From contig NC_033564.1 of the NCBI RefSeq assembly GCF_001680005.1, positions 2,046,001 to 2,110,000 on the forward strand: 64,000 nt of DNA. The letters run 5' to 3'. Below the pieces are notes generated by a model that saw nothing but the letters and a program-made list of their open reading frames with translations, was not told the DNA's origin and made no database searches. Positions 31,301-40,853 of the stretch are shown here, piece by piece (positions within the stretch are counted from its first letter, which is position 1; the number at the start of each line of letters is the position of its first letter). The translations under genes were made by a program, and so were the position numbers. This stretch comes from Plasmodium coatneyi. Lineage: Eukaryota; Apicomplexa; Aconoidasida; Haemosporida; Plasmodiidae.

Positions 31301-33914
31301 TGAGTGATGAGGATGAGGATGGGGGCGAAGTAGAGGGGAACCATCGACACAGCGTTCGCAATGGAGTGAACAACAACGTTCTCACATATCAAGCAGGACG
31401 AAAGAATAAAGTGAAGAGCATATTTTCCTCATTCAAGAAGCAGCTAGAAATTCTAACCAACAAATTGGACAAAACGGCTTCTAAATTTATCAGGTGTATA
31501 AAACCAAATGAGCAAAAGAAGGCCAAATTTTTTAACAAAAATTTGGTGCTGAATCAGCTAGTAATGAGCGGAATGGTGGACGTCCTCAGTTTGATGAAAA
31601 ATGGATACCCTTGTAGAGTGCTCTACGATGATATATGGATTACCTATAGTCACATATTGCAGGACGAAATGAAGTCCTTCCTTACCCCCAAAATGTTCTG
31701 CGAAATTGTACTCAAATTTTTAGACATCCACTCTAACGAATACACATTTGGAAGAACGAAAGTTTTTTTCCGCTTTGGTGTTTTATCTACCATAAATGAA
31801 ATATTGAATAAAAATTTGGAGAAAAAAAATAAATTTATCGACTGTGTGTATAATTTCTGGCTACATAAAAGGAAGCGAAAAATTCTAAAGTTTGTCCTCT
31901 GCGGATGCAGGCTTAAAATGCTAATAAAAAGGATGAGAGCTAAACGTTTAATGGAGCACGGACTCTATTATTATAATAATTTCTTAACACAGAAGAAGAG
32001 GCAATGTCTTCGGAAAATCCTGTTTTACTACTTTTATGTGTATAAACAGAGAACCTACTTCCTACAATTGAAGAGAAGCTCCCTCGTCATTCAGAGGCAC
32101 ATTCGGGGATTCATGGCGCGCAAAAAATATTTACACATAAGAAGACAAATTCTTTTTATCCAGGATTATTTTATATTTCAAACGTACTTTAAGCAGAGAG
32201 TTACAGCCTCCAACATTATTAGGAAAAATTGGCTCACTTATATCACCAAATCGGACTACCTCTATGTCCGAATGGGCATTATAAAAATCCAGAGGGCCTT
32301 TCGAAGGTACATGAAGGGAAAATATATAAACTACTGCTTGAAGGTAGTCAATGTTAAGAAGCAGCCCAAACGAACCTACAGTGCGTTCGTGAAGAGTGAG
32401 GTCGGCCAGGGGAAGAAACTCCAGTTGGGGGCACAGCGGACGGTTCAGAGGGAATTCGCAAAAGGGGTGAAGCAGGAAAGAGGTCCTGATCGACAACGGG
32501 GGAAACGCCTCTTCCAGGAGGAGGAACGCATAGGATCCTTCATCTGCGTGGAGAGGACCAACCGTAGGCACTCCTTCGCGGTAAGTATACACGTGTAGTG
32601 TGCATACCTCTTTGTGCATGTGTGAAGATTTCCTTGCCGTAACGCAAGCACGCCGTAATGTCAGCACGCCGTAATGTCAGCACGCCGTAATGTCAGCACG
32701 CCGTAATGTCAGCACGCCGCAACGTTCTTGCACTTCTCCCACCTCAGATGGGCCAAAAGTTGGACGCCCCCTCGAGCAGCAGAAGCATCCTCAAAAGAAG
32801 AAAAACCTGGAGCGCTCGGGAGAGCACATCAAAGTATTACTACAACCGAAAGAGCTGCAGACACGCCCAACCAAATTATATGGACAGAGCTATTTCGAAC
32901 CATAGCAGGAACCATATCAGCACAGGGAGTAACACACAGGAGAAACCATTTGTCCGTGTTGCATATGTAGGGATTAACGAAAAGGGGCAAATAAACGGAA
33001 GTCGTAGCCATATTTTTGGTAATGCTAGTCAGGGTAAGGATAGAGCAAAAAACAAGTTTAGGTTCAGCAACCTGAGCATATGCGATGATAACATACATGC
33101 GAAGGGTAGCAGCGGAAGTGGTGGTAAAAGTGGCTCGTTCAGCGTGGGTGCGTTGTGCGAATCGACACGTTTGCACCGATGCAGCGATTCGCTACTGCAC
33201 TACTTCACCACTGCGTATTTCCCCCTTAGGCAAAAGCCGCATGAAAAGAAAAACGTACAATCATGCAAATCTGAAAAAGGACTTCTCCTCGAGCTACAAG
33301 AGGGAGAAAAATAAAGTGTCAAATTTTTTGAAAAACACCATTTATGACAGATACATCAGCAAGTACAAGCAGAATTACATGAGCAGACAGAAGGATAAAA
33401 AGAAAAAAATCGATTTACATAAAAAATAACTACAGCAACATCAGCAACATATACAGCGTTTACAGGCCTTCACGGGAGGAGAAGCTAGATGAACAGTATG
33501 ACTTCGATCGCACGGACGCGGTAATGGCTTCTTCCATGTGATTCCACACATGGCATGTATATTGGCTAATGTATCTGGAAAGTGCACCTACACAGGGCGT
33601 TCACAAAACACGCACGAAACGAACAACCCCCTTTCCCCCTCACATCAGCTCATCATTCCGGAGGACTTTTACGTGAGCGAGTCGAACATTCCCGATCCAG
33701 ACATAATGCAGGAAAATGATGTAATCGTTTTGTTATACCTGCATATAACACCACGCGTGCATGCAGCATTCGTGTGGACGTTTGTAAATACAAAAAAAAA
33801 TTTACTCCTTGAAACCTTTTGCAGGAAAATTACCTATTGTTTTGTGCTTACCTGGACAACAATTTGGATTCGAAGATCCCCCTAATAGAGCTAAGTGCTT
33901 TCAAGTGCTCGTGA
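28399..33914 (+). CDS. Divergent unconventional myosin, probably myosin K, about 1670 aa, five exons
   Basis: Actin-based motor. Exons inferred: 28399-32580, 32748-33123, 33230-33520, 33649-33720, 33825-33914, all GT-AG. Start at ATG 28399 (MYKQKSLELRD); the frame is open upstream without an ATG. Motor signatures: P-loop SGESGAGKTESSKQVLRYL (about residue 200); switch I NDNSSRFGK (about 354); switch II DIYGFENF followed by MNCFEQLCINYANE (about 729); and the converter-side FIRCIKPNEQ...NQLVMSGMVDVL (about 1031). Large charged inserts split the motor between P-loop and switch I, and twice between switch I and II. At least two IQ-type motifs follow (VIQRHIRGFMARKKY, about 1227; KIQRAFRRYMKGKYI, about 1294), so it should bind calmodulin-like light chains. 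The tail is basic and Ser-rich. Exon 3 contains an apparent one-base frame break at A7 (about 33401-33407). Assignment to MyoK rests on divergence plus recalled synteny; MyoJ is the alternative. Confidence 0.85.
32649..32720. repeat. 16-bp minisatellite in myosin intron 1
   Basis: Four perfect tandem copies of cacgccgtaatgtcag (32649-32712) plus a partial fifth. They lie inside the 167-base intron between the gtaagt donor at 32581 and the acceptor ending at 32747. Confidence 0.95.
33398..33412 (+). other. Probable one-base frame break in myosin tail exon 3
   Basis: Near aagaaaaaaatcg, the frame entering from exon 2 runs into a TAA at 33427-33429. The +1 frame then stays open (NNYSNISNIYSVYRPSREEK) to a gtaatg donor at 33521 and joins exon 4 in phase. 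Exon 3 is one base too long for phase continuity, so one extra A in the run explains everything. Confidence 0.65.
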
Positions 33915-34151
33915 AGAAATGGCGGTCGAAGAATTGGCTCTGCATTTATAAAATAAGGGGAAGTTTTGTGATTTTTTTTTTTTTCCCAATTATATGCGTA
34001 AACTGTTCCTTCTCGATTTTGTGAAATGGGCGCCCGTCCTCGACTCTTGCAGTGAGACATTCGCATGACACACTCGCAGGACGTACATGCCGGACAAGGC
34101 AAGACTCCACTTGGCCCCCTCTTCCGTATCCCTCGAACGGATACTACGCAA

Positions 34152-37100
34152 TTAAAATTTCGAGGACAAATTTTTTTTCAAAAAAACGTATTCATCTTTG
34201 TAAATCAAATGGTTCGATGCCATTCCTTCACGTTGTCTCCGTCTGAGGAATTCAATAACATTTTTCCTTTTAACTTTACTTGGTACATTTTTAATTTTTT
34301 TTAGCGACATTTCCATATTTTTTAACGGGCCTGATGTTCTCAGAGCCTTTGCATAGTTATCGATTCTCCGTCGTCTTTCTATCGAATCTTTCGTTCTGTA
34401 AATTCCCCCGGTGTGGAAGTCATAAATTGGTTTTTTCCTTCCGCAACTACTAGCCATTTTGGAATGCATTTTGTGCTTCACTTGGATGGGGAAAAGTGTT
34501 GTATATCCAGATGGAATATTTTTGCCACTTTCAATTCGATGAAGTGTTTTTTTTTTTCTTCTGCTGAACCATTCATTTAATGTTTTCCTAGCCATTTCGT
34601 TCACACGTGTGTCTTCATCTTCCTGTATTGGGATGTAATTTCCTTCCGTTGATACTTCACTTCGCTGATCTGTATAGTCAGCATTTTGACACCCCCCTGT
34701 TACTTTCCTTGGTGGGTCTCCTTTCTTCCCAATGGAGGAAAAATCCCCTTTCGTGATGCATTTAGAAGGGATCCTCTCCCTTTTGTTCCATTCATGCGTG
34801 TAATCTGATGGCTTATACTTTATGTTTCTTTTTGACACCCTCAGGGTGCATCTTTTTGGTTCGTTCTTGCTCTGCCTAGGGGAAAGGATAATATCCGTGT
34901 GCTCATTTTCGTCCTCTACTGCGGTAAAAAAATGCGTCTCCGATGGGGATGGCTCATATAATTTTTTCTTAAAAAAGGAATCAGTGAAATGGTCGTCAGT
35001 CTGGTGATGAATATAATCTTTGTTCTTCTCATTATCGAGGGTAACTTCGTCTTCACAATTTGTGTTCCCCTTTTTTAAATTCCTCCTTGTTTTATCGTTC
35101 ATAATAATATTATAGTCCAGTGGGTTTGCCACTCCTTCTGATGTGTTAACTGCTTTTACGACATCCTTTTGCACTCCTTCATAATTTAAAATTCCATTAA
35201 GTCCGTTTTTTCCTGAACCTTTCAGGTGATTTCTGTCAAATGTGTAATCATCAAATTTGGTTAAGTGGTTATATGAGGGCATTTTTTCATGCGTAGTAGG
35301 AGCACTCTCCTCTCCATTTAAGTCCCCCAAAGGGGGCTTCTTTTTTCCCATTTTTCTGCATGTGGGGGTGGAATTTTTCAAATTGTCCAGAATGTCCTCT
35401 ACGCATTTTTCCCCCCCCTCGGAAATAAGATGTGACGAAGCGCTTTCCGTATGGTTGCTAGGAACCTCCGTGGGGTATTCATCAGTGCAGATGCCCTGCC
35501 CCTTGTTTATCTGACACCTGATCACCGTGCCTATCCCGTTAATATCCTTCTTAACGAACGAGGTAAACAAGTCTTTTTTTTTATTTTTCAGTCCCCTAAT
35601 TTTTAACAGCTTTATGTTGTTCCTTTTTGTAATTTTATTCAGTTTCCATTCGTTCAGTTTTTTTTTGAATTTTTCTTGTCTTTGAATTTCTTGTACGTGT
35701 TTATAATTTTTTTCAATTTCTTTTATCTTTTCAATGTTCTCAAGGATTTTTCTTTTTTTCTTTTCCTTTTTGTTGTATAGTGTGTTTTTTTCCTTGTTGC
35801 CTGACTGTTCAGGGGTATTTTGCTGCTCGATCAAGGCAGACTTGTATTTACAGCATGTGCGTCTGTCACTTGGGGGTGGCACGCCTCTTCCATTTGGATT
35901 GGTTTTGCAGGCCGCATTTTCCATGGAGCTGTTTTTTCTTAGGGGGTGCTTCTCTCCTTTTGCTTTCCTCCCCCGCTCGTACGTTTTGAAGACTTTCCTC
36001 ATTTGGTCAATTCCATTTGCGACGATTTTTTTTTTCCTGGTGCAATTTAATTTGATGCAATTTTCTTCATTTTGGGGGGTAGGTCTGTTTAAATGCGCCT
36101 GAACGGTTGGGGGGAAGGAAAATTTCGACTTTTTTCCCTCACTGCATTTGCTTTTGTATGTCTCTTTTTTGTTCTTCCCCGAGCAGTTGTTTGATGAGGA
36201 GAGATTGTCTATATCTAGGGATCGTCTGATATTTTTTACTAAAGTTAGCGCATTGTTCGTTTTTAAAATTTTGCCGATGTTTTGTAAATACTTTGAATCT
36301 TCGCAGTCGTTTAGGGAGGAGCAGGTGGACAGGTTGTTCGTTGTGACATTAGACGGGACGCTCTCATTAGATTCTTCCACCAGTTCGTAGTTGTTCCCGC
36401 TTGGACCTACACCTGCGTCATGTTTCTCGTACTCCCCTTTCTGGTTTTCTTCTCCCCCTGTGGGTACGTTCCCCTTTTCATCCGTTCCAGTTTTACCACC
36501 ACAAGGATTATTCCAGGCATCATGCGTGTTATTTAAATTACGAGGCGGTTTTCCCTTCTCTTGGAGAGACTGCACAGAAAGTTCGTCCGACGAGTTCCCC
36601 TGCAGTGTTTCTTCACCCTGTTGGCTGGGATGACGATCTGCCTTGACGCCGCCATTACGCAAAGAATTTTTCATGAGGCCATTTAGCTCATTGTAGAAAA
36701 AAATACTTTTTAACGTAACGTAAGCATTTTCCCCAACGGTTGTTTTAATCTTCTTCAAAATGTTATTTTTAATTTTTTTGTTCAAAAAGAGTGCATATAT
36801 TTTCTTGTTTGTCTGAAAATTAGTGATGTCGAAATTGTGGCATATTTTCCTCACACTTATTTCACAGAGACTTTTCGATTTAACGAGGATGGAAAAGAGG
36901 AGAAGATCATATGGACATTTGCAATTAATTAAAATGTTAATTTTGCCAATCATATAATCTTTTTGGTACTTTTTAAAATTTTTCAATTCGATTAAATATA
37001 TTTCTAATATTTGTTTAAACATGAATATTTTCCTGTAGTGAATATTTAAGTGATTTTCTAACTTTTTGTGGATTTTTTTGAGTGTGGATTTTTCTTGCCT

Positions 37101-40100
37101 GTTTAGGCAATTTTGATCTGCTTCCTCATTTTGCATGTTTTTTATTTGGACATAAAATGTTTCTATTTCGATTACACTGCTGGATATGTAGGTGGAGAAT
37201 TTTTTTACAAAAAATAAATAACTGTTAATCATTTCGTTGTTAAATTTGAAATGTGAAAAAATCGCATTTTGTGTTTTTATCAAAGTGACGATGTTGCTGT
37301 ATATGCTAGTTATGCGTAGGAAGAAGTTCATGCACTTTTGTATGACTGTAACTTTTGCCTCTTTTTTTACACTCCTTAGGAATTCCAATTGGGGTGTAAG
37401 GCTGTCTATTTCTTCTAGCTTCTTTTCTATCATTATGAGAAGCCTTCTTATTTCGTCTGTTATTTTGTTAATTTGTAGTAACAGAATGTTCATTTTTTTT
37501 TTCATTTTTAGGAGTGTAAATAGGACTGTGAAATTTTCCACGCTGAGCGAGTTACTGATGGTGCGTTGAATGTGTTCCTTCTGCTCACTCAGGGTCAAGC
37601 GATTGCAGTAACTTTTTATGATATCTTCCTTTTTGATAATGCGACTGGTCGCTTTGGTGGGGTTTACAGGAAGATCACTGCAATTTTGGCCGGCACTTCT
37701 GCTGACAGCTCGACCTAGATTTGCGTCCGAATTGGTGACTACCCCTGAACTCTCGCTTATACCCTTAAACAGTTTGCAGTTCTGTTCGAGTACCTCCAAT
37801 TCGATACTAAATTGAAGGACCTTCGTTCCATTTTCTCCATAAAAATGTAGAGAGACATGCCCCTTCAAGAGGTTCAACTCTATTTCATGCACTGATTGAT
37901 TCATTTGGGATGAGCCCATATCGCTACTGTGGTGGTCCAAAATGGCGTTATCAGGGAGTGGATCTTCTCCCTGGAAAGTGTCTCCACGCGTTCGATTTTT
38001 CGACGTGAAGACGTCACTGGATTTGTTACCGTATGTGACGATACCCTTTTTCCTTTTCAAATGGGTGTGCTCGTTATTACCCCTATGAGCAGTGAGATGG
38101 TCATTTTTTATGGGATTCGCTTGGAGTGGCTCACCGTTCGGTGAAGTCTGTGCATTACTTTCCATCCCGTTTGGAGTGAAGCCATTTTGGGAATGTTGCT
38201 CTCCTTTAATGGAATTTATTTCCGCTTTGTTATTTTCTTTATCAACATGTATCTCATTTGGAATGTTCCCTTGGGGGGTGCTTGTGTGTGTACTTCGATT
38301 TCTTACGTTGCGATTTGCCTGACCGACAATACGGTTTTGTTTGTCTTTCCCTTTTGCTGTTATTTGGACGCTCTCCTGAACGCTCTTAATGGTGGACAAA
38401 ACTTTATGTTTTTCCTTTTTTTCTTCCAAATGGTAGGCACTTTCGGAGTCCCCACAGGGAGAAATGACATTTTGCGCCAGAGTCACAGGACATTCGTTAC
38501 AATTATCCCCGTGGCTGTTTACACGTTTTTTTTTTTCTCCTTTTGTGGTTAAAAGGTTCTTCTTATAAAAGCGAAAATAGCTGATGGTTTCATTATCCTT
38601 CTTATCATTTTTTTTTCTTCTTATGTGTCTCTTATTGCATGCACTGTTGTGTAGACGGCAGGTAGGGGTATATGGGAGTCCCACATTAGGGCATATTTTC
38701 ATCTTCATTTTGCAGCAATTTTTTTTTTTCTTCCCTTCATCTTTATTTGTATTTTTCTGGTCGGATAATGCCCCCTTATGATGGTCCTTCCCTACGGGTA
38801 ATAGTACGAATGGATGTTTATCTTTCACACTTTTGTGCAATTTTTTCAGTGCGCAAATTTTTTCACCCTTGTGCGTGTCATGCTGTGCGTGTGTGTACAA
38901 TTCTTCTTTATCCTGCCCCGATGGTCGAAACTCTTTCGATGCTATTTCTCCTCCTGGTGGTAGCACTTCGAATTGGTGAGAATTAATTTGGCCGCTTCTG
39001 CGCGAATTACGCACATATGTTGAGTTGGGGTTATTCCTGTGTTTTTCTTCTTCAGGGTGTTTTTTCTCAAGGGAGGAGTCGTCACAAATTGGTTGCCTCT
39101 CCTCTTTTACCAGTTGGCATTTTTCACCTTTTGGATTTGTTTCCCTCGGAAGGGTTCTTTCTTCTTGTCCACGATTTAGGTTCATAACCCAATCGTCATT
39201 AAGGAGGTCAATTTCGTCATAGTTCTGTGGGTGGAATTTGACGGAAAAGGTCCCCTTCCCTGTGGCCTCTGTCTGATTCGCTTGGGAAAAATCCTCCCCC
39301 GGGGGTTTGCTGGAGTGGTTGTTAAAAATACTGTTGCAGTTGCTTATGAGGGTTTTTATGGATTCGTCCAGGGAAAGGTTAACCTCACACGAATCGGCAT
39401 GACACGGATGGGCATCACAACAGTCAGCGTCACTACCATGCACCATTGAAACGCTCCCCACGCAAAATTCCTCTTCGAGAAAGTTCTGCTCAAAATAATC
39501 TGCGTTTTTGTTCAGGTAAGAATCGACGATGCCACCGGCAGTCGACCATTCTGTCACTGGGGAATGATCATTTGGTTGTTCCCCCATGGGTGCATCCTCA
39601 GAATGTTTGGTCGCTGCTTTGTTTTCAATTTTATTTAGAAGTCCATGTGTATGGTCATAACTCCGGTTCGAACTGAAGTTTCCTTCCTGAGTTAAATTAC
39701 TCATATTGGAAATGGCCCCACTTGAGTCTCCCTCCTTTATTAAATGAGTCAGTGGTCCAGTTCCACCAACTTGGTATGGGTGAGTATTACCCCTTTCCCC
39801 CCCTTTGGACTCTCCCAAGTAGTGCTTATGTTGGTGAAAAATTTCCGTCTTCCACATGAAGGGAATTTCATATTTCAACAGAATTTTCACAAACGGGTTG
39901 AAAAATCCTTCTGTTCCTTCCCCCTTTTGCATTTTCATCAATGCATGAATTTTACTCCTCATTAATCTTCTCCTAAAAAATTTAACATAGTTATCATTAA
40001 CGCTTTTAAAGGTGCAAATATGGATGTTACTATAATTAAATCGGTATGTTTTTTTCGTTAACTTTTGGCCAATTCGGCTTGTGAGTGGATTGTCTAAACG

Positions 40101-40853
40101 CATGTCCAAATTTGCGGCCTCTTTCCAGGATTCCACTGATGGGCTGTACTTTTTAGGTGGACAATTTGGGATCCTCTGTTCTGGTAGCGATTCTTCAGAT
40201 GGGATGATAAAATGTTTTTTTTCTTTCATGAATGGTCTAACAAGTTTGGCTGCGCGGAGATGGCTGCTGAATTTTGAAGGTGAACCAACCCATATGTTTT
40301 TGTCATTTGCAACACCATCAATCTGCTGATGTTTACTCCCCTTTTTGTTTTTTTCAAATTCCATTTGAAAAAATTTTCCAGAGTTCATTAGCCCTCTTTT
40401 CTCTATCAAATTTTTGTACATTTTAAGTTTTGTTTTTTTTACATTTTCTTGCAGTGCAGTTGGGTAGTTATTTGATCCCCTGCCCTGGAAATGAGAAGTA
40501 TCCCCTTGAGGCATGTCTCCCCGATGAGCGTTGTTGCCCCACTTGGATACGCCTTTCTTCGAGTTGAAGTTTTCCTCTTTGGCAGATGGATTTCTTTTCT
40601 CGTCCCCATTGTGGTAGTGGTGGTAATCGCCATAATGATAATAACGTTGATCGTTCCGATCATCACCACTGCCACCGTCAACACCATTACAAGCACTGCC
40701 ATCATGTTCATAGCGCTCGCGTAAGGGGGCTGTGCTTTTCATTCCCCCCCTGGGCGAGTTCCATTTTGGGGAAAACGGGTGTCTTATCCTGCCTTCAATG
40801 ACCACGTCTTCATCACTCTGGTAGTCGCTCTGCAGTGTTTTTAAAGTGTGCAT
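34152..40853 (-). CDS. Conserved-type hypothetical protein, 2233 aa
   Basis: A single frame from ATG 40853 to TAA 34152. I do not recognise a family. Most of it is hydrophilic low complexity rich in Asn, Lys, Ser, Glu, His. Two regions look folded. About residues 1110-1370 form a helical, possibly coiled-coil block (MNILLLQINKITDEIRRLLI, then FFLRITSIYSNIVTLIK and IFMFKQILEIYLIELKN). About 1690-1765 is a very basic helical stretch (RKILENIEKIKEIEKNYKHV, then EKFKKKLNEWKLNKITKRNN). The last 250 residues are also basic, with SKRNIKYKPSD, MARKTLNEWFSRRKKKT and IERRRRIDNYAKALRTSG, reminiscent of cytoskeleton- or RNA-associated proteins without matching one. There is no signal peptide or membrane helix. 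It converges on the myosin gene with only about 237 bases between stops. Confidence 0.9.
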   Translation of the reverse strand: MHTLKTLQSDYQSDEDVVIEGRIRHPFSPKWNSPRGGMKSTAPLRERYEHDGSACNGVDGGSGDDRNDQRYYHYGDYHHYHNGDEKRNPSAKEENFNSKKGVSKWGNNAHRGDMPQGDTSHFQGRGSNNYPTALQENVKKTKLKMYKNLIEKRGLMNSGKFFQMEFEKNKKGSKHQQIDGVANDKNIWVGSPSKFSSHLRAAKLVRPFMKEKKHFIIPSEESLPEQRIPNCPPKKYSPSVESWKEAANLDMRLDNPLTSRIGQKLTKKTYRFNYSNIHICTFKSVNDNYVKFFRRRLMRSKIHALMKMQKGEGTEGFFNPFVKILLKYEIPFMWKTEIFHQHKHYLGESKGGERGNTHPYQVGGTGPLTHLIKEGDSSGAISNMSNLTQEGNFSSNRSYDHTHGLLNKIENKAATKHSEDAPMGEQPNDHSPVTEWSTAGGIVDSYLNKNADYFEQNFLEEEFCVGSVSMVHGSDADCCDAHPCHADSCEVNLSLDESIKTLISNCNSIFNNHSSKPPGEDFSQANQTEATGKGTFSVKFHPQNYDEIDLLNDDWVMNLNRGQEERTLPRETNPKGEKCQLVKEERQPICDDSSLEKKHPEEEKHRNNPNSTYVRNSRRSGQINSHQFEVLPPGGEIASKEFRPSGQDKEELYTHAQHDTHKGEKICALKKLHKSVKDKHPFVLLPVGKDHHKGALSDQKNTNKDEGKKKKNCCKMKMKICPNVGLPYTPTCRLHNSACNKRHIRRKKNDKKDNETISYFRFYKKNLLTTKGEKKKRVNSHGDNCNECPVTLAQNVISPCGDSESAYHLEEKKEKHKVLSTIKSVQESVQITAKGKDKQNRIVGQANRNVRNRSTHTSTPQGNIPNEIHVDKENNKAEINSIKGEQHSQNGFTPNGMESNAQTSPNGEPLQANPIKNDHLTAHRGNNEHTHLKRKKGIVTYGNKSSDVFTSKNRTRGDTFQGEDPLPDNAILDHHSSDMGSSQMNQSVHEIELNLLKGHVSLHFYGENGTKVLQFSIELEVLEQNCKLFKGISESSGVVTNSDANLGRAVSRSAGQNCSDLPVNPTKATSRIIKKEDIIKSYCNRLTLSEQKEHIQRTISNSLSVENFTVLFTLLKMKKKMNILLLQINKITDEIRRLLIMIEKKLEEIDSLTPQLEFLRSVKKEAKVTVIQKCMNFFLRITSIYSNIVTLIKTQNAIFSHFKFNNEMINSYLFFVKKFSTYISSSVIEIETFYVQIKNMQNEEADQNCLNRQEKSTLKKIHKKLENHLNIHYRKIFMFKQILEIYLIELKNFKKYQKDYMIGKINILINCKCPYDLLLFSILVKSKSLCEISVRKICHNFDITNFQTNKKIYALFLNKKIKNNILKKIKTTVGENAYVTLKSIFFYNELNGLMKNSLRNGGVKADRHPSQQGEETLQGNSSDELSVQSLQEKGKPPRNLNNTHDAWNNPCGGKTGTDEKGNVPTGGEENQKGEYEKHDAGVGPSGNNYELVEESNESVPSNVTTNNLSTCSSLNDCEDSKYLQNIGKILKTNNALTLVKNIRRSLDIDNLSSSNNCSGKNKKETYKSKCSEGKKSKFSFPPTVQAHLNRPTPQNEENCIKLNCTRKKKIVANGIDQMRKVFKTYERGRKAKGEKHPLRKNSSMENAACKTNPNGRGVPPPSDRRTCCKYKSALIEQQNTPEQSGNKEKNTLYNKKEKKKRKILENIEKIKEIEKNYKHVQEIQRQEKFKKKLNEWKLNKITKRNNIKLLKIRGLKNKKKDLFTSFVKKDINGIGTVIRCQINKGQGICTDEYPTEVPSNHTESASSHLISEGGEKCVEDILDNLKNSTPTCRKMGKKKPPLGDLNGEESAPTTHEKMPSYNHLTKFDDYTFDRNHLKGSGKNGLNGILNYEGVQKDVVKAVNTSEGVANPLDYNIIMNDKTRRNLKKGNTNCEDEVTLDNEKNKDYIHHQTDDHFTDSFFKKKLYEPSPSETHFFTAVEDENEHTDIILSPRQSKNEPKRCTLRVSKRNIKYKPSDYTHEWNKRERIPSKCITKGDFSSIGKKGDPPRKVTGGCQNADYTDQRSEVSTEGNYIPIQEDEDTRVNEMARKTLNEWFSRRKKKTLHRIESGKNIPSGYTTLFPIQVKHKMHSKMASSCGRKKPIYDFHTGGIYRTKDSIERRRRIDNYAKALRTSGPLKNMEMSLKKIKNVPSKVKRKNVIEFLRRRQREGMASNHLIYKDEYVFLKKNLSSKF

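Noticed and set aside
32706..33429. An independent small gene after the myosin
   Set aside because: No ATG in a good context starts it; the apparent start is a repeat-derived codon in the intron. Splice sites and phases link it to the myosin.
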